DNA of 64,000 nt from Nitrococcus mobilis Nb-231. Its GTDB lineage: Bacteria; Pseudomonadota; Gammaproteobacteria; Nitrococcales; Nitrococcaceae. Below the pieces are notes generated by a model, which ran no database searches, was not told where the DNA came from, and saw only the letters and a program-made list of their open reading frames with translations. The stretch is taken from contig NZ_CH672427.1 of the NCBI RefSeq assembly GCF_000153205.1, positions 3,278,596 to 3,342,595 on the forward strand, written 5' to 3'. The position numbers and the translations under genes are program-made. Positions 56,001 to 64,000 of this stretch are shown piece by piece (within the stretch, counting starts at the first letter, position 1; the number at the start of each line of letters is the position of its first letter).

Positions 56001-57539
56001 ATGGATATTCGAGCTCAAGTCTCCATGGTTTTCCATCTCGACAAGTGCATTGGTTGTCATACCTGCAGCATCGCCTGTAAGAACATCTGGACTGACCGCC
56101 AGGGCACCGAGTACATGTGGTGGAACAACGTTGAAACGAAGCCCGGTACCGGTTACCCCACCCAGTGGGAGGACCAGGAGAAGTACAAGGGCGGTTGGGA
56201 GCGTGATTCTCGCGGGCGGCTGAAGCTGAAGCTGCAGGGCCGTGCCGGCGCGCTCACCAATATTTTCTACAACCCCAGCCTGCCGACGTTGGATGACTAC
56301 TACGAGCCTTGGACGTACGATTATAAAAATCTGTTCGATGCGCCGGAGGGTGACGATCAGCCAACCGCCCGCGCCGTCTCGTTGGTCACTGGCGATTTCA
56401 TGGACACGCTCGAAGCGGGTCCGAACTGGGATGACGATATGGGTGGCTCCGAGGTCTATGCGGCCAACGACCCCAACATCCTCAAGTCCCTGAGCGAGTC
56501 CGAGCAGCAGTCGCTCAAGAATCTTGAGCAGACGGTGTTCTTCTATCTGCCGCGGATTTGCAACCACTGCCTCAACCCGGGTTGTGTGGCGGCGTGTCCG
56601 ACGGGCGCCATTTACAAGCGCGGTGAGGACGGGATCGTTCTGATCAGTCAGAATCGGTGCCGCGCTTGGCGTATGTGTGTCTCCGGTTGCCCTTACAAGA
56701 AGACCTATTTCAACTGGTCGACCGGTAAGTCCGAGAAGTGCATTCTGTGTTATCCGCGTCTCGAGAGCGGACAGCCTCCAGCCTGCTTCCACTCCTGTGT
56801 CGGGCGTATCCGCTATATCGGTATGGTGCTGTACGATGCCGATGGCATTGAGCAGGCGGCGCGCTCGCCCGATGACGGTTTGGTCGACGCGCAGCGGGCG
56901 TTGATCAAAGACCCGTACGATCCGGAGGTTATCGCGGGGGCCAAGCGTAACGGTATTGGTGACGCTGTGGTGACGGCGGCGCAAAACTCGCCGGTCTACA
57001 AGTTTGTGAAGCGTTGGGGCTTGGCGCTACCGTTGCACCCAGAGTTCCGCACCATGCCGATGCTCTTCTATGTGCCGCCGTTGCTGCCGGTTATCGCGGC
57101 GATTCGGGATGGACAATACGAGACCACGGCGGGTATGGAGACGGCACCGGCGGATGAGACCGGACCGAATCTCAACACGGTCGACAAGGCTCGGATTCCG
57201 ATGCAGTACATGGCGAGCCTGTTTACCGCCGGTAATGTCGATAAGATCAAGCACGTCTACCATAAGCTGGTAGCCGTGCGTATGTACATGCGCTCCGAAC
57301 AGGTCGGTGACCAGAAGGAAGAGGATGTGCAGGAGGCATTGCGACGGGCGGATCTCACGCCTGAGCAGTGCATTTCGATCTTCGAGCTCACTTCCTTGCC
57401 CACGTTCGAGGAGCGCTTCGTGGTTCCGCCGATGGAGCGTGAGCGGGCGATGGACGGCGAGTTGCCACCGCTTGATCCGTACAGCCGTAAAGCAGCCGGT
57501 GGGTTTGGCTTCAGGGACGCCCCCGCGCGGAGGTTCTGA
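56001..57539 (+). CDS. narH: Iron-sulfur beta subunit, NarH/NxrB type
   Basis: 512-residue electron-transfer subunit with four FeS clusters. The Cys motifs in order are CIGCHTCSIAC (residue 16 on), CNHCLNPGCVAACP, CRAWRMCVSGCP (Trp in the second position marks a 3Fe-4S cluster) and CILCYPRLESG...CFHSC. The start MDIRAQVSMVFHLDKC and the CFHSCVGRIRY ending are closer to what I recall of NxrB than to E. coli NarH (VCSETCVGRIRY). AGGAGG precedes the ATG. It passes electrons between the alpha subunit and the haem b of NarI. Confidence 0.9.
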   Translation: MDIRAQVSMVFHLDKCIGCHTCSIACKNIWTDRQGTEYMWWNNVETKPGTGYPTQWEDQEKYKGGWERDSRGRLKLKLQGRAGALTNIFYNPSLPTLDDYYEPWTYDYKNLFDAPEGDDQPTARAVSLVTGDFMDTLEAGPNWDDDMGGSEVYAANDPNILKSLSESEQQSLKNLEQTVFFYLPRICNHCLNPGCVAACPTGAIYKRGEDGIVLISQNRCRAWRMCVSGCPYKKTYFNWSTGKSEKCILCYPRLESGQPPACFHSCVGRIRYIGMVLYDADGIEQAARSPDDGLVDAQRALIKDPYDPEVIAGAKRNGIGDAVVTAAQNSPVYKFVKRWGLALPLHPEFRTMPMLFYVPPLLPVIAAIRDGQYETTAGMETAPADETGPNLNTVDKARIPMQYMASLFTAGNVDKIKHVYHKLVAVRMYMRSEQVGDQKEEDVQEALRRADLTPEQCISIFELTSLPTFEERFVVPPMERERAMDGELPPLDPYSRKAAGGFGFRDAPARRF

Positions 57540-57540
57540 C

Positions 57541-58335
57541 GTGCGGAGAAGCAGCAATGTGGTAATGGTGTTGCCGAAGCGCGTCTTTACGCTCTTCGGC
57601 ACCATCCTCGATTACCCGACTCAAGACCTCAGTGCTCACGTTGCGGAATGTGAGGAAGTTATCGGCGACCGAGTCCCTGAATCGGTCGCCGATCTCGCAG
57701 AGTTTCGCAAGACGATCGAGGAGTCTTCTTTAGGCTATCTCGAAGAGGTGCATACCGCCTTTTTTGACCTCACTCCTGTTTGCAGGCCTTATGTGGGTTA
57801 CCACCTGTTTGGGGAAACCTATCGCCGCAGTATTTTTATGATCCGGCTGAAGGAGCTCTATGCGGAGCGCGGTTTCAAGGTAGCTGGTACGGAGCTGCCC
57901 GACCGCTTATCCGTATTTTTGAGTTTTCTTGGGATCAACGAGGATCTCGCGCTCGGGCGTGAGCTCATTGATGAGGCCTTAGCGCCGGCGATAGCTAAAA
58001 TGACCGGAATGGAGGTTCCCGTGAGCCGGGTCATAGCAGGTCGCGGGCGGCGGCGTTCGGCCAAGAAAGAGAAAGAGGAGGTCGGCCCCGTTCCGGGAGG
58101 CGCGCATTCCGATCCCGAGCTGCCGGGCACGGGAGACGATGCGACCGAGCTGCACGGCGATAGCCACGGCGGCAACGTGGAAGGTGGTGTTTTGCTTGAA
58201 GGTGTTCAAGAAGCGGCGGGTGTGTCGACTAGCACTGAGTGTCTATATGTAAAGCCGCTGCGGTCCCTGGCACGGGTTATACCGGCGCTGTGGGAACCGG
58301 AACGGAAGGCGGCTACAGGCCGCGCTGACCTATAA
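57541..58335 (+). CDS. narJ: Nitrate reductase/nitrite oxidoreductase assembly chaperone
   Basis: NarJ/NxrJ chaperone that binds the apo alpha subunit for cofactor loading; it is not part of the final enzyme. The conserved core includes HVAECEEVIGD, CRPYVGYHLFGETYRR and ELPDRLSVFLSFL. The 264-residue form has a charged, low-complexity stretch (about 165-210). GTG at 57541 has GAGG 7 bases upstream; GTG 57559 and ATG 57565 are alternatives. It starts one base after the narH stop. Confidence 0.85.
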   Translation: MRRSSNVVMVLPKRVFTLFGTILDYPTQDLSAHVAECEEVIGDRVPESVADLAEFRKTIEESSLGYLEEVHTAFFDLTPVCRPYVGYHLFGETYRRSIFMIRLKELYAERGFKVAGTELPDRLSVFLSFLGINEDLALGRELIDEALAPAIAKMTGMEVPVSRVIAGRGRRRSAKKEKEEVGPVPGGAHSDPELPGTGDDATELHGDSHGGNVEGGVLLEGVQEAAGVSTSTECLYVKPLRSLARVIPALWEPERKAATGRADL

Positions 58336-58347
58336 GAGGAGCAAGCG

Positions 58348-59037
58348 ATGTCGGATGTTATATTTGTGGGGTTCCCTTACGTCGCGGTGGCACTCGCCGT
58401 TCTGGTGGGTATTTATCGATACCGATCGGATACTTTTTCGTATTCAAGCTTTTCTTCGCAGTTGCTCGAGAACCAGAAGTTGTTCTGGGGTTCGGCGCTT
58501 TGGCATTACGCGGTCGTGCTGATTCTGCTGGCGCATTTTATTGCTTTTTTGTTGCCGCCGTTGTGGGGCGGGATCATCGGCGGTCCGCTGCGGTTTCCCC
58601 TTGAAGCGCTTGGCCTGATTCTTTCTCTGGTCGGTTTTGTCGCCCTAGGCTGGCTCATGATGCGGCGTTTTTCCACCCGGCGCATTTATGTGGTCACCAC
58701 CCGCATGGACTGGGTCGTGGTCGGCTTGCTGTTGTTCCAGATGCTGTTTGGTTTCGTGATATCGTTGTCATACCGCTGGGGTGGCGAGTGGTTTGTCTCC
58801 AGCACGGCGCCTTGGCTCTGGTCATTGGTGACCTTCAACCCGAAGCCGGAGTATGTTACCGCGTTTCCGTTTTTGATTCAGTTGCATTTCTTCACGGGAT
58901 TCCTGCTCATTGCGCTGTTTCCATTCTCTCGCTTGGTCCACTTGGTGGCCTTCCCGATTGGTTACCTGTGGCGGCCCTATCAGCGTGTGATTTGGAACCG
59001 CGCGCCGCGTCCAGGCCCGGGGTTCCGCACTTCATAA
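58348..59037 (+). CDS. narI: Cytochrome b gamma subunit, NarI/NxrI type
   Basis: 229-residue membrane subunit with five hydrophobic helices that anchors the complex and carries two haems b. The axial His residues are conserved: His53 and His63 in ALWHYAVVLILLAHF, and His180 and His198 in QLHFFTG and FSRLVHL, with the same 18-residue spacing as E. coli His187/His205. AAGAGGAG precedes the ATG. Electrons would pass between NarH and the quinone pool or, in a nitrite-oxidising setting, the diheme cytochrome c encoded upstream. Confidence 0.9.
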   Translation: MSDVIFVGFPYVAVALAVLVGIYRYRSDTFSYSSFSSQLLENQKLFWGSALWHYAVVLILLAHFIAFLLPPLWGGIIGGPLRFPLEALGLILSLVGFVALGWLMMRRFSTRRIYVVTTRMDWVVVGLLLFQMLFGFVISLSYRWGGEWFVSSTAPWLWSLVTFNPKPEYVTAFPFLIQLHFFTGFLLIALFPFSRLVHLVAFPIGYLWRPYQRVIWNRAPRPGPGFRTS

Positions 59038-59366
59038 AAACAGCAAAGATGTGTATTTAATTAGCATAGCTGTTTTGTTCAGAAGAATGTGAACTGACGA
59101 CGAGGCCCGCCATCCGACGGTAGCAAATCGAGAGAATTTGTTGCCGCGGGTGGCGGGCATCTACATTCTCGGGCGCCTGTCTTCGCTGCTGGGGCGTTAC
59201 GCTCGTATGCAATGGCCCTAGCATGTGCCAAGAAAGCCGAGCCTAGACCATCCTTATAGGTTAGCCTGATGTTCACGTTGCTCGCTCCTTCCATTCGACG
59301 GGGTATTTGACGGGTTTTATATAAAATCGGTTTTCAAGATGTATTTTGCCTAACTGGAGGTAACAC
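59038..59366. other. Spacer after narI with hairpins
   Basis: 329 bp without a supported gene. AAAACAGC (59037-59044) and GCTGTTTT (59069-59076) can pair across 24 bases and end in T-rich sequence, a possible terminator. A long imperfect hairpin follows (59105-59158). The rest contains the leader of the next gene. Confidence 0.55.
59105..59158 (+). repeat. Long imperfect inverted repeat downstream of narI
   Basis: Arms of about 23-24 bases beginning GCCCGCCA and ending TGGCGGGC, centred on AATCGAGAGAATT. The pairing is long enough to be a transcript-end structure or a REP/MITE-like remnant. There is no T-run after it. Confidence 0.55.
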
Positions 59367-59951
59367 GTGGCTTATATCGCATTATCAATAAAGAGTGTCC
59401 GGGTCTCGGCTGATAAAGGCTTTCGGGTCGTTGAAATAGCAGGCATAGAGATGCGTGATGGCGAGCCGACAGGGGAGAATTTCCACCGTTACATCAATCC
59501 CGATATCGAGGTTGAAGAGAGCGCGTTAAAGATTCATGGTCTTAGCTCGGCGATGTTGGCGGATAAACCCCTTTTTTCTGAAATAGCTCCTTATTTTTGT
59601 GATTTTATACGGGGACGCGCCGTTATTGCTTACAAGCTGGATCAGGTCGCGGCGTTGGAAAGGGAGTTCGTACATTTAATGGGTCGCTTGCTGCCGCCCT
59701 GGAAAGCGCGTGGCTGGGATTTGGATGAACAATGCAGTCTCCAGTCTTTGGCGATGCTGGCCCGAGTGGTCGAAGTGCCGGATGATGAACTCGAAGCCAT
59801 CTGTGCTCATTACGATATCGAGCCGCCGAAATCGCCCGGTGCAGAGGATGAGGCGAAATGTGTCGGAGCCGTGTACGCGGCTATGGAACCGGATCTTGTC
59901 GCTTGGGAGCGGGAGCACGGTGAGTTGGTCATAAGCGATCCGGATAATTAA
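59367..59951 (+). CDS. DnaQ-fold exonuclease-like protein lacking the DTE motif
   Basis: 194-residue protein whose plan follows the DnaQ epsilon-type exonuclease: VVEIAGIEMRDGEPTGENFHRYINPD matches the strand after motif I, KIHGLSSAMLADKP the following helix, and AYKLDQVAALEREF the Exo II region with its Asp. At Exo I, where DnaQ enzymes have DTETTG, this protein reads ALSIKSV with no acidic residue, so the usual two-metal site cannot form. It may be a catalytically dead binding protein. Stand-alone gene downstream of narI, with a TGGAGG ribosome site. Confidence 0.7.
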   Translation: MAYIALSIKSVRVSADKGFRVVEIAGIEMRDGEPTGENFHRYINPDIEVEESALKIHGLSSAMLADKPLFSEIAPYFCDFIRGRAVIAYKLDQVAALEREFVHLMGRLLPPWKARGWDLDEQCSLQSLAMLARVVEVPDDELEAICAHYDIEPPKSPGAEDEAKCVGAVYAAMEPDLVAWEREHGELVISDPDN

Positions 59952-59984
59952 TGGGGAGCGGATGAATTGATCTGTTCGCCTTGA

Positions 59985-60094
59985 GCCCTTCGGCTAGCGC
60001 AGGAAACGCCGTCGAAGGGCGTTCTTAAGATTTTAAGTTGCCATATAAAATTGCTATTCATACTTCGACAAGCCCGTCCCGAGTTTAGTCGAAG
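59985..60094. repeat. Two inverted-repeat motifs of the CTTCG/CGAAG type
   Basis: GCCCTTCG (59985-59992) pairs with CGAAGGGC (60013-60020), and CTTCGAC (60063-60069) pairs with GTCGAAG (60088-60094). Such CTTCGAC...GTCGAAG units are common dispersed intergenic repeats in proteobacteria. They lie between the DnaQ-like gene and the convergent hydrolase gene and could serve as terminators for both. Confidence 0.45.
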
Positions 60095-60183
60095 GCTCAG
60101 CATAAAAAAAATTCAGAGACTCCTCAGCTGTCTTTATTCATTCGGACTAGCATATAAATGTGTTCCTTTCGATAGCTCGGCAT

Positions 60184-61203
60184 TCAGCCGACGGTTTTGA
60201 ATATTGACAGGAAGTAAGTAATAATTCGTTGTTCGAGCCAATAGTCGGCATACCATGGCCAACGGCCTTGAACGAAGCCCACATGACCGCCGCTAGGAGT
60301 GAGTTCGAGTTGGACGCACGGTGCGAGCTGTTGTGCCAAGACGATGCTGGGTAAAGGAGCGAATGGATCGTCATGTGCGTGGATGATCAAAGTGGCATGC
60401 CGGATCGCGTGGAGATGAGGCCCGCAGCTACAACGCCGATAGTAGTCTGCGGCATCGATGTAACCATGTAAGGGCGCCGTGATGTGGTTGTCGAACGCAC
60501 GCAGCGTACGAACGGTACGCAGCTGCCGTATTGAAATTGGTGCATCGTCTTGGTTGGCATATTTGCGCCGTACTCGTTGTTTTAGGCGACGCAACAGATC
60601 CCATTGATAAACGCGTGCAAAGCTTCGGTTGAGTGTGTCGGTGCAAGCCGCAAGATCAAAGGGTACGGAGATGGCCACAGCCGCATCCACCGGTGCTTTC
60701 GAATCGGCGATGAGCCAATTGAGAAGGATGCTGCCGCCCAATGAAAAGCCGACTACGCCAATGGGCCGATTCGGGCAGCACGCGCGGAGTTCCTGCACGA
60801 CGATCTGTAGATCTTGCCAGGCACCCGCATGGTAGAAGCGATCGCTGCGGTTCGGCCACGAACCGGCGCCACGGTATTCCATGATGACGCCCTGCAGTCC
60901 ATGCTGACTGAGGACTCGGAGCATACCGAGTGCGTAACCGGCAGTGGCACAACCGCCGAGTCCATGGAGAATCAAAATCAGCGCACCGTCGCGGCGTGGG
61001 CCCCAAGCTAGATTAAGGCAATCCTGGTCCGGAAGAACAAACCACTGCCATTGTACCGGCAGTTTAGGAGGCCGGCGTACCAGCGCGGGCCATAGTGTTT
61101 GACCGTTTCCTCCAAGTAGCCACCAGGCCGGCCGAAAGCGGATGGCGCACTCGGCGTCACTGGCGATTCGAGCGGCGTGTTCGCTAGCCTTTTGATCGGG
61201 CAT
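60184..61203 (-). CDS. YheT-family alpha/beta hydrolase
   Basis: 339-residue alpha/beta hydrolase of the YheT/EMB8 group. GNGQTLWPALVRR near the start, LILHGLGGC (oxyanion region), VIMEYRGAG, and the nucleophile elbow GVVGFSLGGSILLN are visible; HAHDDPFAP holds the acid and TPSGGHVGF the His. The substrate is not known. I use the ATG at 61203; a GTG at 61227 is closer to AAGGAG but leaves almost no spacing. It lies 45 bp after acs on the same strand, probably in one transcript. Confidence 0.85.
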   Translation of the reverse strand: MPDQKASEHAARIASDAECAIRFRPAWWLLGGNGQTLWPALVRRPPKLPVQWQWFVLPDQDCLNLAWGPRRDGALILILHGLGGCATAGYALGMLRVLSQHGLQGVIMEYRGAGSWPNRSDRFYHAGAWQDLQIVVQELRACCPNRPIGVVGFSLGGSILLNWLIADSKAPVDAAVAISVPFDLAACTDTLNRSFARVYQWDLLRRLKQRVRRKYANQDDAPISIRQLRTVRTLRAFDNHITAPLHGYIDAADYYRRCSCGPHLHAIRHATLIIHAHDDPFAPLPSIVLAQQLAPCVQLELTPSGGHVGFVQGRWPWYADYWLEQRIITYFLSIFKTVG

Positions 61204-61248
61204 CCAGTGGCAAATTGGCCAGCGCACGCTCCTTATCGAAGTTGCAGC

Positions 61249-63186
61249 TCACTGGTGGGCTCGGCTCTCGACCAAACGCGCCACTACTGATGGATCGGCC
61301 AGGGTGCTGGTATCCCCCAGATTGTCGAGCTCGTTGGCAGCAACCTTGCGCAGGATGCGGCGCATGATCTTGCCGGAACGTGTCTTGGGCAAGGACGGTG
61401 CCCACTGAATGATATCGGGTTTGGCAATCGCACCGATTTCTTCGCGCACCAGATCGATCAACTCTTGGCGCAGAGTATCGGACGGGGCATTGCCTATTAT
61501 AAGCGTCACGTAAGCGTAGATGCCTTGGCCTTTGATGGCATGCGGGTAACCGACCACCGCCGCTTCGGCAACGGCTGAGTGGAGTACTAGGGCGCTCTCG
61601 ATCTCCGCGGTACCCATACGGTGGCCGGATATATTGAGTACGTCGTCGATCCGACCTGTAATCCAGTAATAACCATCTTGATCACGACGGGCACCATCTC
61701 CCGTGAAATACATGCCGGGGTAATGGGTGAGATAAGTGTTAAGAAAACGCTCATGATCGCCGTAGACGGTGCGCATCATGCTGGGCCAGGCGCGCGCGAT
61801 GCAAAGATTGCCCTCGCCAGGCCCACTCACAATGTTACCTTCATTGTCCACCAGCTGTGGTTCGATGCCGAAGAAGGGCAGGGTCGCGGACCCGGGTTTG
61901 AGATCCGTCGCGCCGGGCAGGGGTGAAATCATGATCGTGCCCGTCTCGGTTTGCCACCAAGTATCCACGATCGGGCAGCGGCCCTCGCCGACGATATGAT
62001 AATACCACTCCCAGGCTTCCGGATTGATCGGTTCACCTACCGTGCCGAGTAGCCGAAGGCTGCGCCGGCTCGTTTTCTTGACGGGTTCGTCACCCTGGCC
62101 CATCAAGGCACGAATTGCCGTGGGTGCGGTATAGAAAATGCTCACTTGGTGTTTGTCGATGATCTGCCAGAAGCGGGATGCGTCCGGGTAGGTGGGCACC
62201 CCTTCGAAGAGCAGCGTCGTCGCGCCGTTTGCCAGCGGCCCGTAGACGATGTAGGAGTGCCCTGTAACCCAGCCGACATCAGCCGTACACCAATAGACCT
62301 CATTGTCGTGGTAGTCGAAGATGTATTTATGGGTCATGGCCGCTTGAAGCAGGTAGCCAGCGGTGGTGTGGAGTACCCCTTTGGGCTTGCCGGTCGAGCC
62401 GGATGTGTAGAGGATGTAAAATGAGTCTTCAGCGTCCATCGGCTCGGCCGGGCAGTCCACCGTGGCCGTGCGAATGGCATCGTGGTACCAGATGTCACGG
62501 CCGTCGGTCCAGGTGATGTCGCTCCCCGTGCGACGGACGACGAATACCGTGTCGACTTTGGGACATTCCGCTAAAGCCCGCTCGGCATTCTCTTTCAGCG
62601 GTACTGGGCGCCCGCCGCGCACGCCCTCGTCGGCGGTGATCAGAACGTGGCAATCCGAATCAAGAATCCGATCGCGCAATGCGTTCGATGAGAAACCGCC
62701 GAATATCACCGAATGAACCGCCCCGATGCGGCTGCAGGCAAGCATTGTTGCGGCCGCCTCGGGAATCATCGGTAGGTAAATACAGACCCGATCGCCTTTG
62801 CGTACACCACGGGCCTTCAGCGCGTTGGCGAAACGGCAGACCTGCTCATGGAGTTCACGGTAAGTGATACGCTTGTCCTGATCAGGCTCATCTCCTTCCC
62901 AGATGAGAGCGATTTGATCACCTCGGGTCGCGAGATGTCGATCCAAACAATTGTAACTGACGTTTAGCTTGGCCCCCTCGAACCAACGGATGTCGCCTTT
63001 GTGCAAATCCGCGTAATGGACGCGATCCCATCGTTTGAACCAAGTAAGAAACGCCTCGGCCTGCTCGCCCCAGAAGCTGTCCGGATCGCTGATCGAGCGC
63101 TGATACATTTGTTCGTACTGCCGGCGGTCGAGCAAGGCGTGTTCGGTCACGGCGGCTGGAACCGGATACACTTTTGATTCGGACAT
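61249..63186 (-). CDS. acs: Acetyl-CoA synthetase
   Basis: AMP-forming enzyme that activates acetate to acetyl-CoA. The 645-residue length is typical. Signatures are [11 protein letters not shown] (P-loop), [10 protein letters not shown] (acetate pocket), [10 protein letters not shown], and the C-terminal [10 protein letters not shown] containing the Lys that is acetylated to switch the enzyme off. A GGAGGAG ribosome site precedes the ATG. Gives the cell a route for acetate assimilation or scavenging. Confidence 0.97.
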   Translation of the reverse strand: MSESKVYPVPAAVTEHALLDRRQYEQMYQRSISDPDSFWGEQAEAFLTWFKRWDRVHYADLHKGDIRWFEGAKLNVSYNCLDRHLATRGDQIALIWEGDEPDQDKRITYRELHEQVCRFANALKARGVRKGDRVCIYLPMIPEAAATMLACSRIGAVHSVIFGGFSSNALRDRILDSDCHVLITADEGVRGGRPVPLKENAERALAECPKVDTVFVVRRTGSDITWTDGRDIWYHDAIRTATVDCPAEPMDAEDSFYILYTSGSTGKPKGVLHTTAGYLLQAAMTHKYIFDYHDNEVYWCTADVGWVTGHSYIVYGPLANGATTLLFEGVPTYPDASRFWQIIDKHQVSIFYTAPTAIRALMGQGDEPVKKTSRRSLRLLGTVGEPINPEAWEWYYHIVGEGRCPIVDTWWQTETGTIMISPLPGATDLKPGSATLPFFGIEPQLVDNEGNIVSGPGEGNLCIARAWPSMMRTVYGDHERFLNTYLTHYPGMYFTGDGARRDQDGYYWITGRIDDVLNISGHRMGTAEIESALVLHSAVAEAAVVGYPHAIKGQGIYAYVTLIIGNAPSDTLRQELIDLVREEIGAIAKPDIIQWAPSLPKTRSGKIMRRILRKVAANELDNLGDTSTLADPSVVARLVESRAHQ

Positions 63187-63383
63187 CCTTCGTGCTCCTC
63201 CGTACTGGATGCGTCCTCATGCGCAAGCTTGCTGGCACTGGTGGGCTCGATTCTACAGGGGTGCGCCTAGTTGCGGTTGCCGAGTGCTAATACGTTCAGC
63301 TGTTCTCGCGGTCAGCTCGCCGATCCCTATCTGTAAAGACTAGCAGAGCCGAGCGGGTTTCTGATACGTGAGCGCCGCAGCGA

Positions 63384-64000
63384 TTACGGCCAGAATGCTG
63401 CAGGTGGGTTAAGTAGTCGTTGCGGTCGCCAGTGCCGTAGCGCCCATCCCAACAGTTCGCCCGGCGGAGCGGCGCGCAGTTCGGCCGGGGGGGCCTGCCT
63501 GAGAAATGCCAAGGCGCTATGAAGCCAAGCGCCGGCGCGGTGTGGGTGCACCGGTGGTGCCTGAGTCTGTTTGCTCAGCTTTTTGCCTTCAGTATCACGA
63601 GCGACTGGTAGATGCAGGTAACGCGGCGTTGGCAGACCGAGCTTACGCTGGAGCAGAATCTGCGGTGGTGCACAGTTCAGTAGATCGCCGCCACGCACCA
63701 CGTCAGTCACCCCGAGTGCCGCATCGTCCACTACGCTCGCCAAATGATAGGCGTATAAGCCATCCGCCCGGCATATCACGAAGTCGCCGACCATACGTTC
63801 CAGATCCATCTCCTGGATGCCGATGCAGGCGCGATCCTGGAAACGAATCGGTGCCGAGCGGCTTAGCATGCGCCAGGAGCGGAGCGGGCGGTCGATCGGG
63901 CGTCCCGCCCGGCAGGTTCCGGGATAGATATACCCGGCCGGCCCCAAGCGGCCTGTCCGGCTGATCTCGCGGCGTGAGCAACCGCACGGGAAGGCAAGTC
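63384..64000 (-). CDS. gluQ: Glutamyl-Q tRNA(Asp) synthetase, C-terminal part (partial)
   Basis: Paralogue of glutamyl-tRNA synthetase that attaches glutamate to queuosine in tRNA-Asp. The frame is open to the window edge, so the N-terminal HIGH region is missing. The visible part begins with zinc-ligand-type CGCSRREI and IYPGTCRAG, continues with DFVICRADGLYAYHLASVVDD, then the LHLPVARDTEGKKLSKQ segment equivalent to KMSKS. It lacks the anticodon-binding domain of GltX, as expected of GluQRS. tRNA-Asp(GTC) is encoded at 46 kb. Confidence 0.92.
   Translation of the reverse strand, partial: LAFPCGCSRREISRTGRLGPAGYIYPGTCRAGRPIDRPLRSWRMLSRSAPIRFQDRACIGIQEMDLERMVGDFVICRADGLYAYHLASVVDDAALGVTDVVRGGDLLNCAPPQILLQRKLGLPTPRYLHLPVARDTEGKKLSKQTQAPPVHPHRAGAWLHSALAFLRQAPPAELRAAPPGELLGWALRHWRPQRLLNPPAAFWP

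Overview
The window reads as chromosomal DNA of a moderately GC-rich gammaproteobacterium. The gene orders tig-clpP-clpX-lon-hupB-ppiD, rpsF-priB-rpsR-rplI-dnaB-alr and rnr-rlmB, encoded CCA on most tRNAs, and a cytochrome c-narGHJI cluster would suit an Ectothiorhodospiraceae-like lineage. I cannot fix genus or species from sequence alone.

Layout. 1-5.7 kb: the end of gatA, gatB, a convergent moeB/thiF-type gene, and an ExbB-ExbD-ExbD-TonB operon whose second ExbD lacks the membrane Asp. 5.7-28.45 kb: an accessory island between tonB and a tRNA-Leu gene. It holds a type 2 BREX (Pgl) anti-phage locus in the order pglW-pglX-[vapB-vapC]-pglY-pglZ-brxD-brxHI, with start/stop overlaps at almost every junction. 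A 2.1-kb insertion carrying an IS1634/IS4-like transposase has split pglW between its NERD domain and its kinase domains. A VapBC module sits inside the BREX operon. Beyond brxHI come a small SAM methyltransferase, a short mobile-element remnant and a Phd/PIN toxin-antitoxin pair. The 3' end of the tRNA-Leu faces the island, and a 10-bp copy of it occurs at the opposite border.

28.7-50.95 kb: housekeeping DNA. This covers rnr-rlmB, rpsF-priB-rpsR-DUF2232-rplI, dnaB-alr, folD (with a 243-bp MITE-like element immediately before its start codon), a five-tRNA cluster, tig-clpP-clpX-lon, hupB, tRNA-Val and tRNA-Asp, ppiD, fabI and der. 51.1-59.0 kb: a membrane-anchored diheme cytochrome c followed by narG-narH-narJ-narI. 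The cytochrome, the N-termini and the lack of an FNR box make a nitrite oxidoreductase (Nxr) reading worth weighing against a respiratory nitrate reductase. 59.4-64 kb: a DnaQ-fold protein without its first catalytic motif, a YheT-type hydrolase, acs, and the C-terminal part of a GluQRS-type enzyme running off the end.

How it fits together. The core genes serve translation, proteolysis and replication. The nar/nxr cluster is an electron-transfer module linked to periplasmic cytochrome c. The island is a defence and addiction cluster that appears to have been damaged by a transposon, so whether BREX still works depends on whether the orphaned kinase half of PglW is made and functions.
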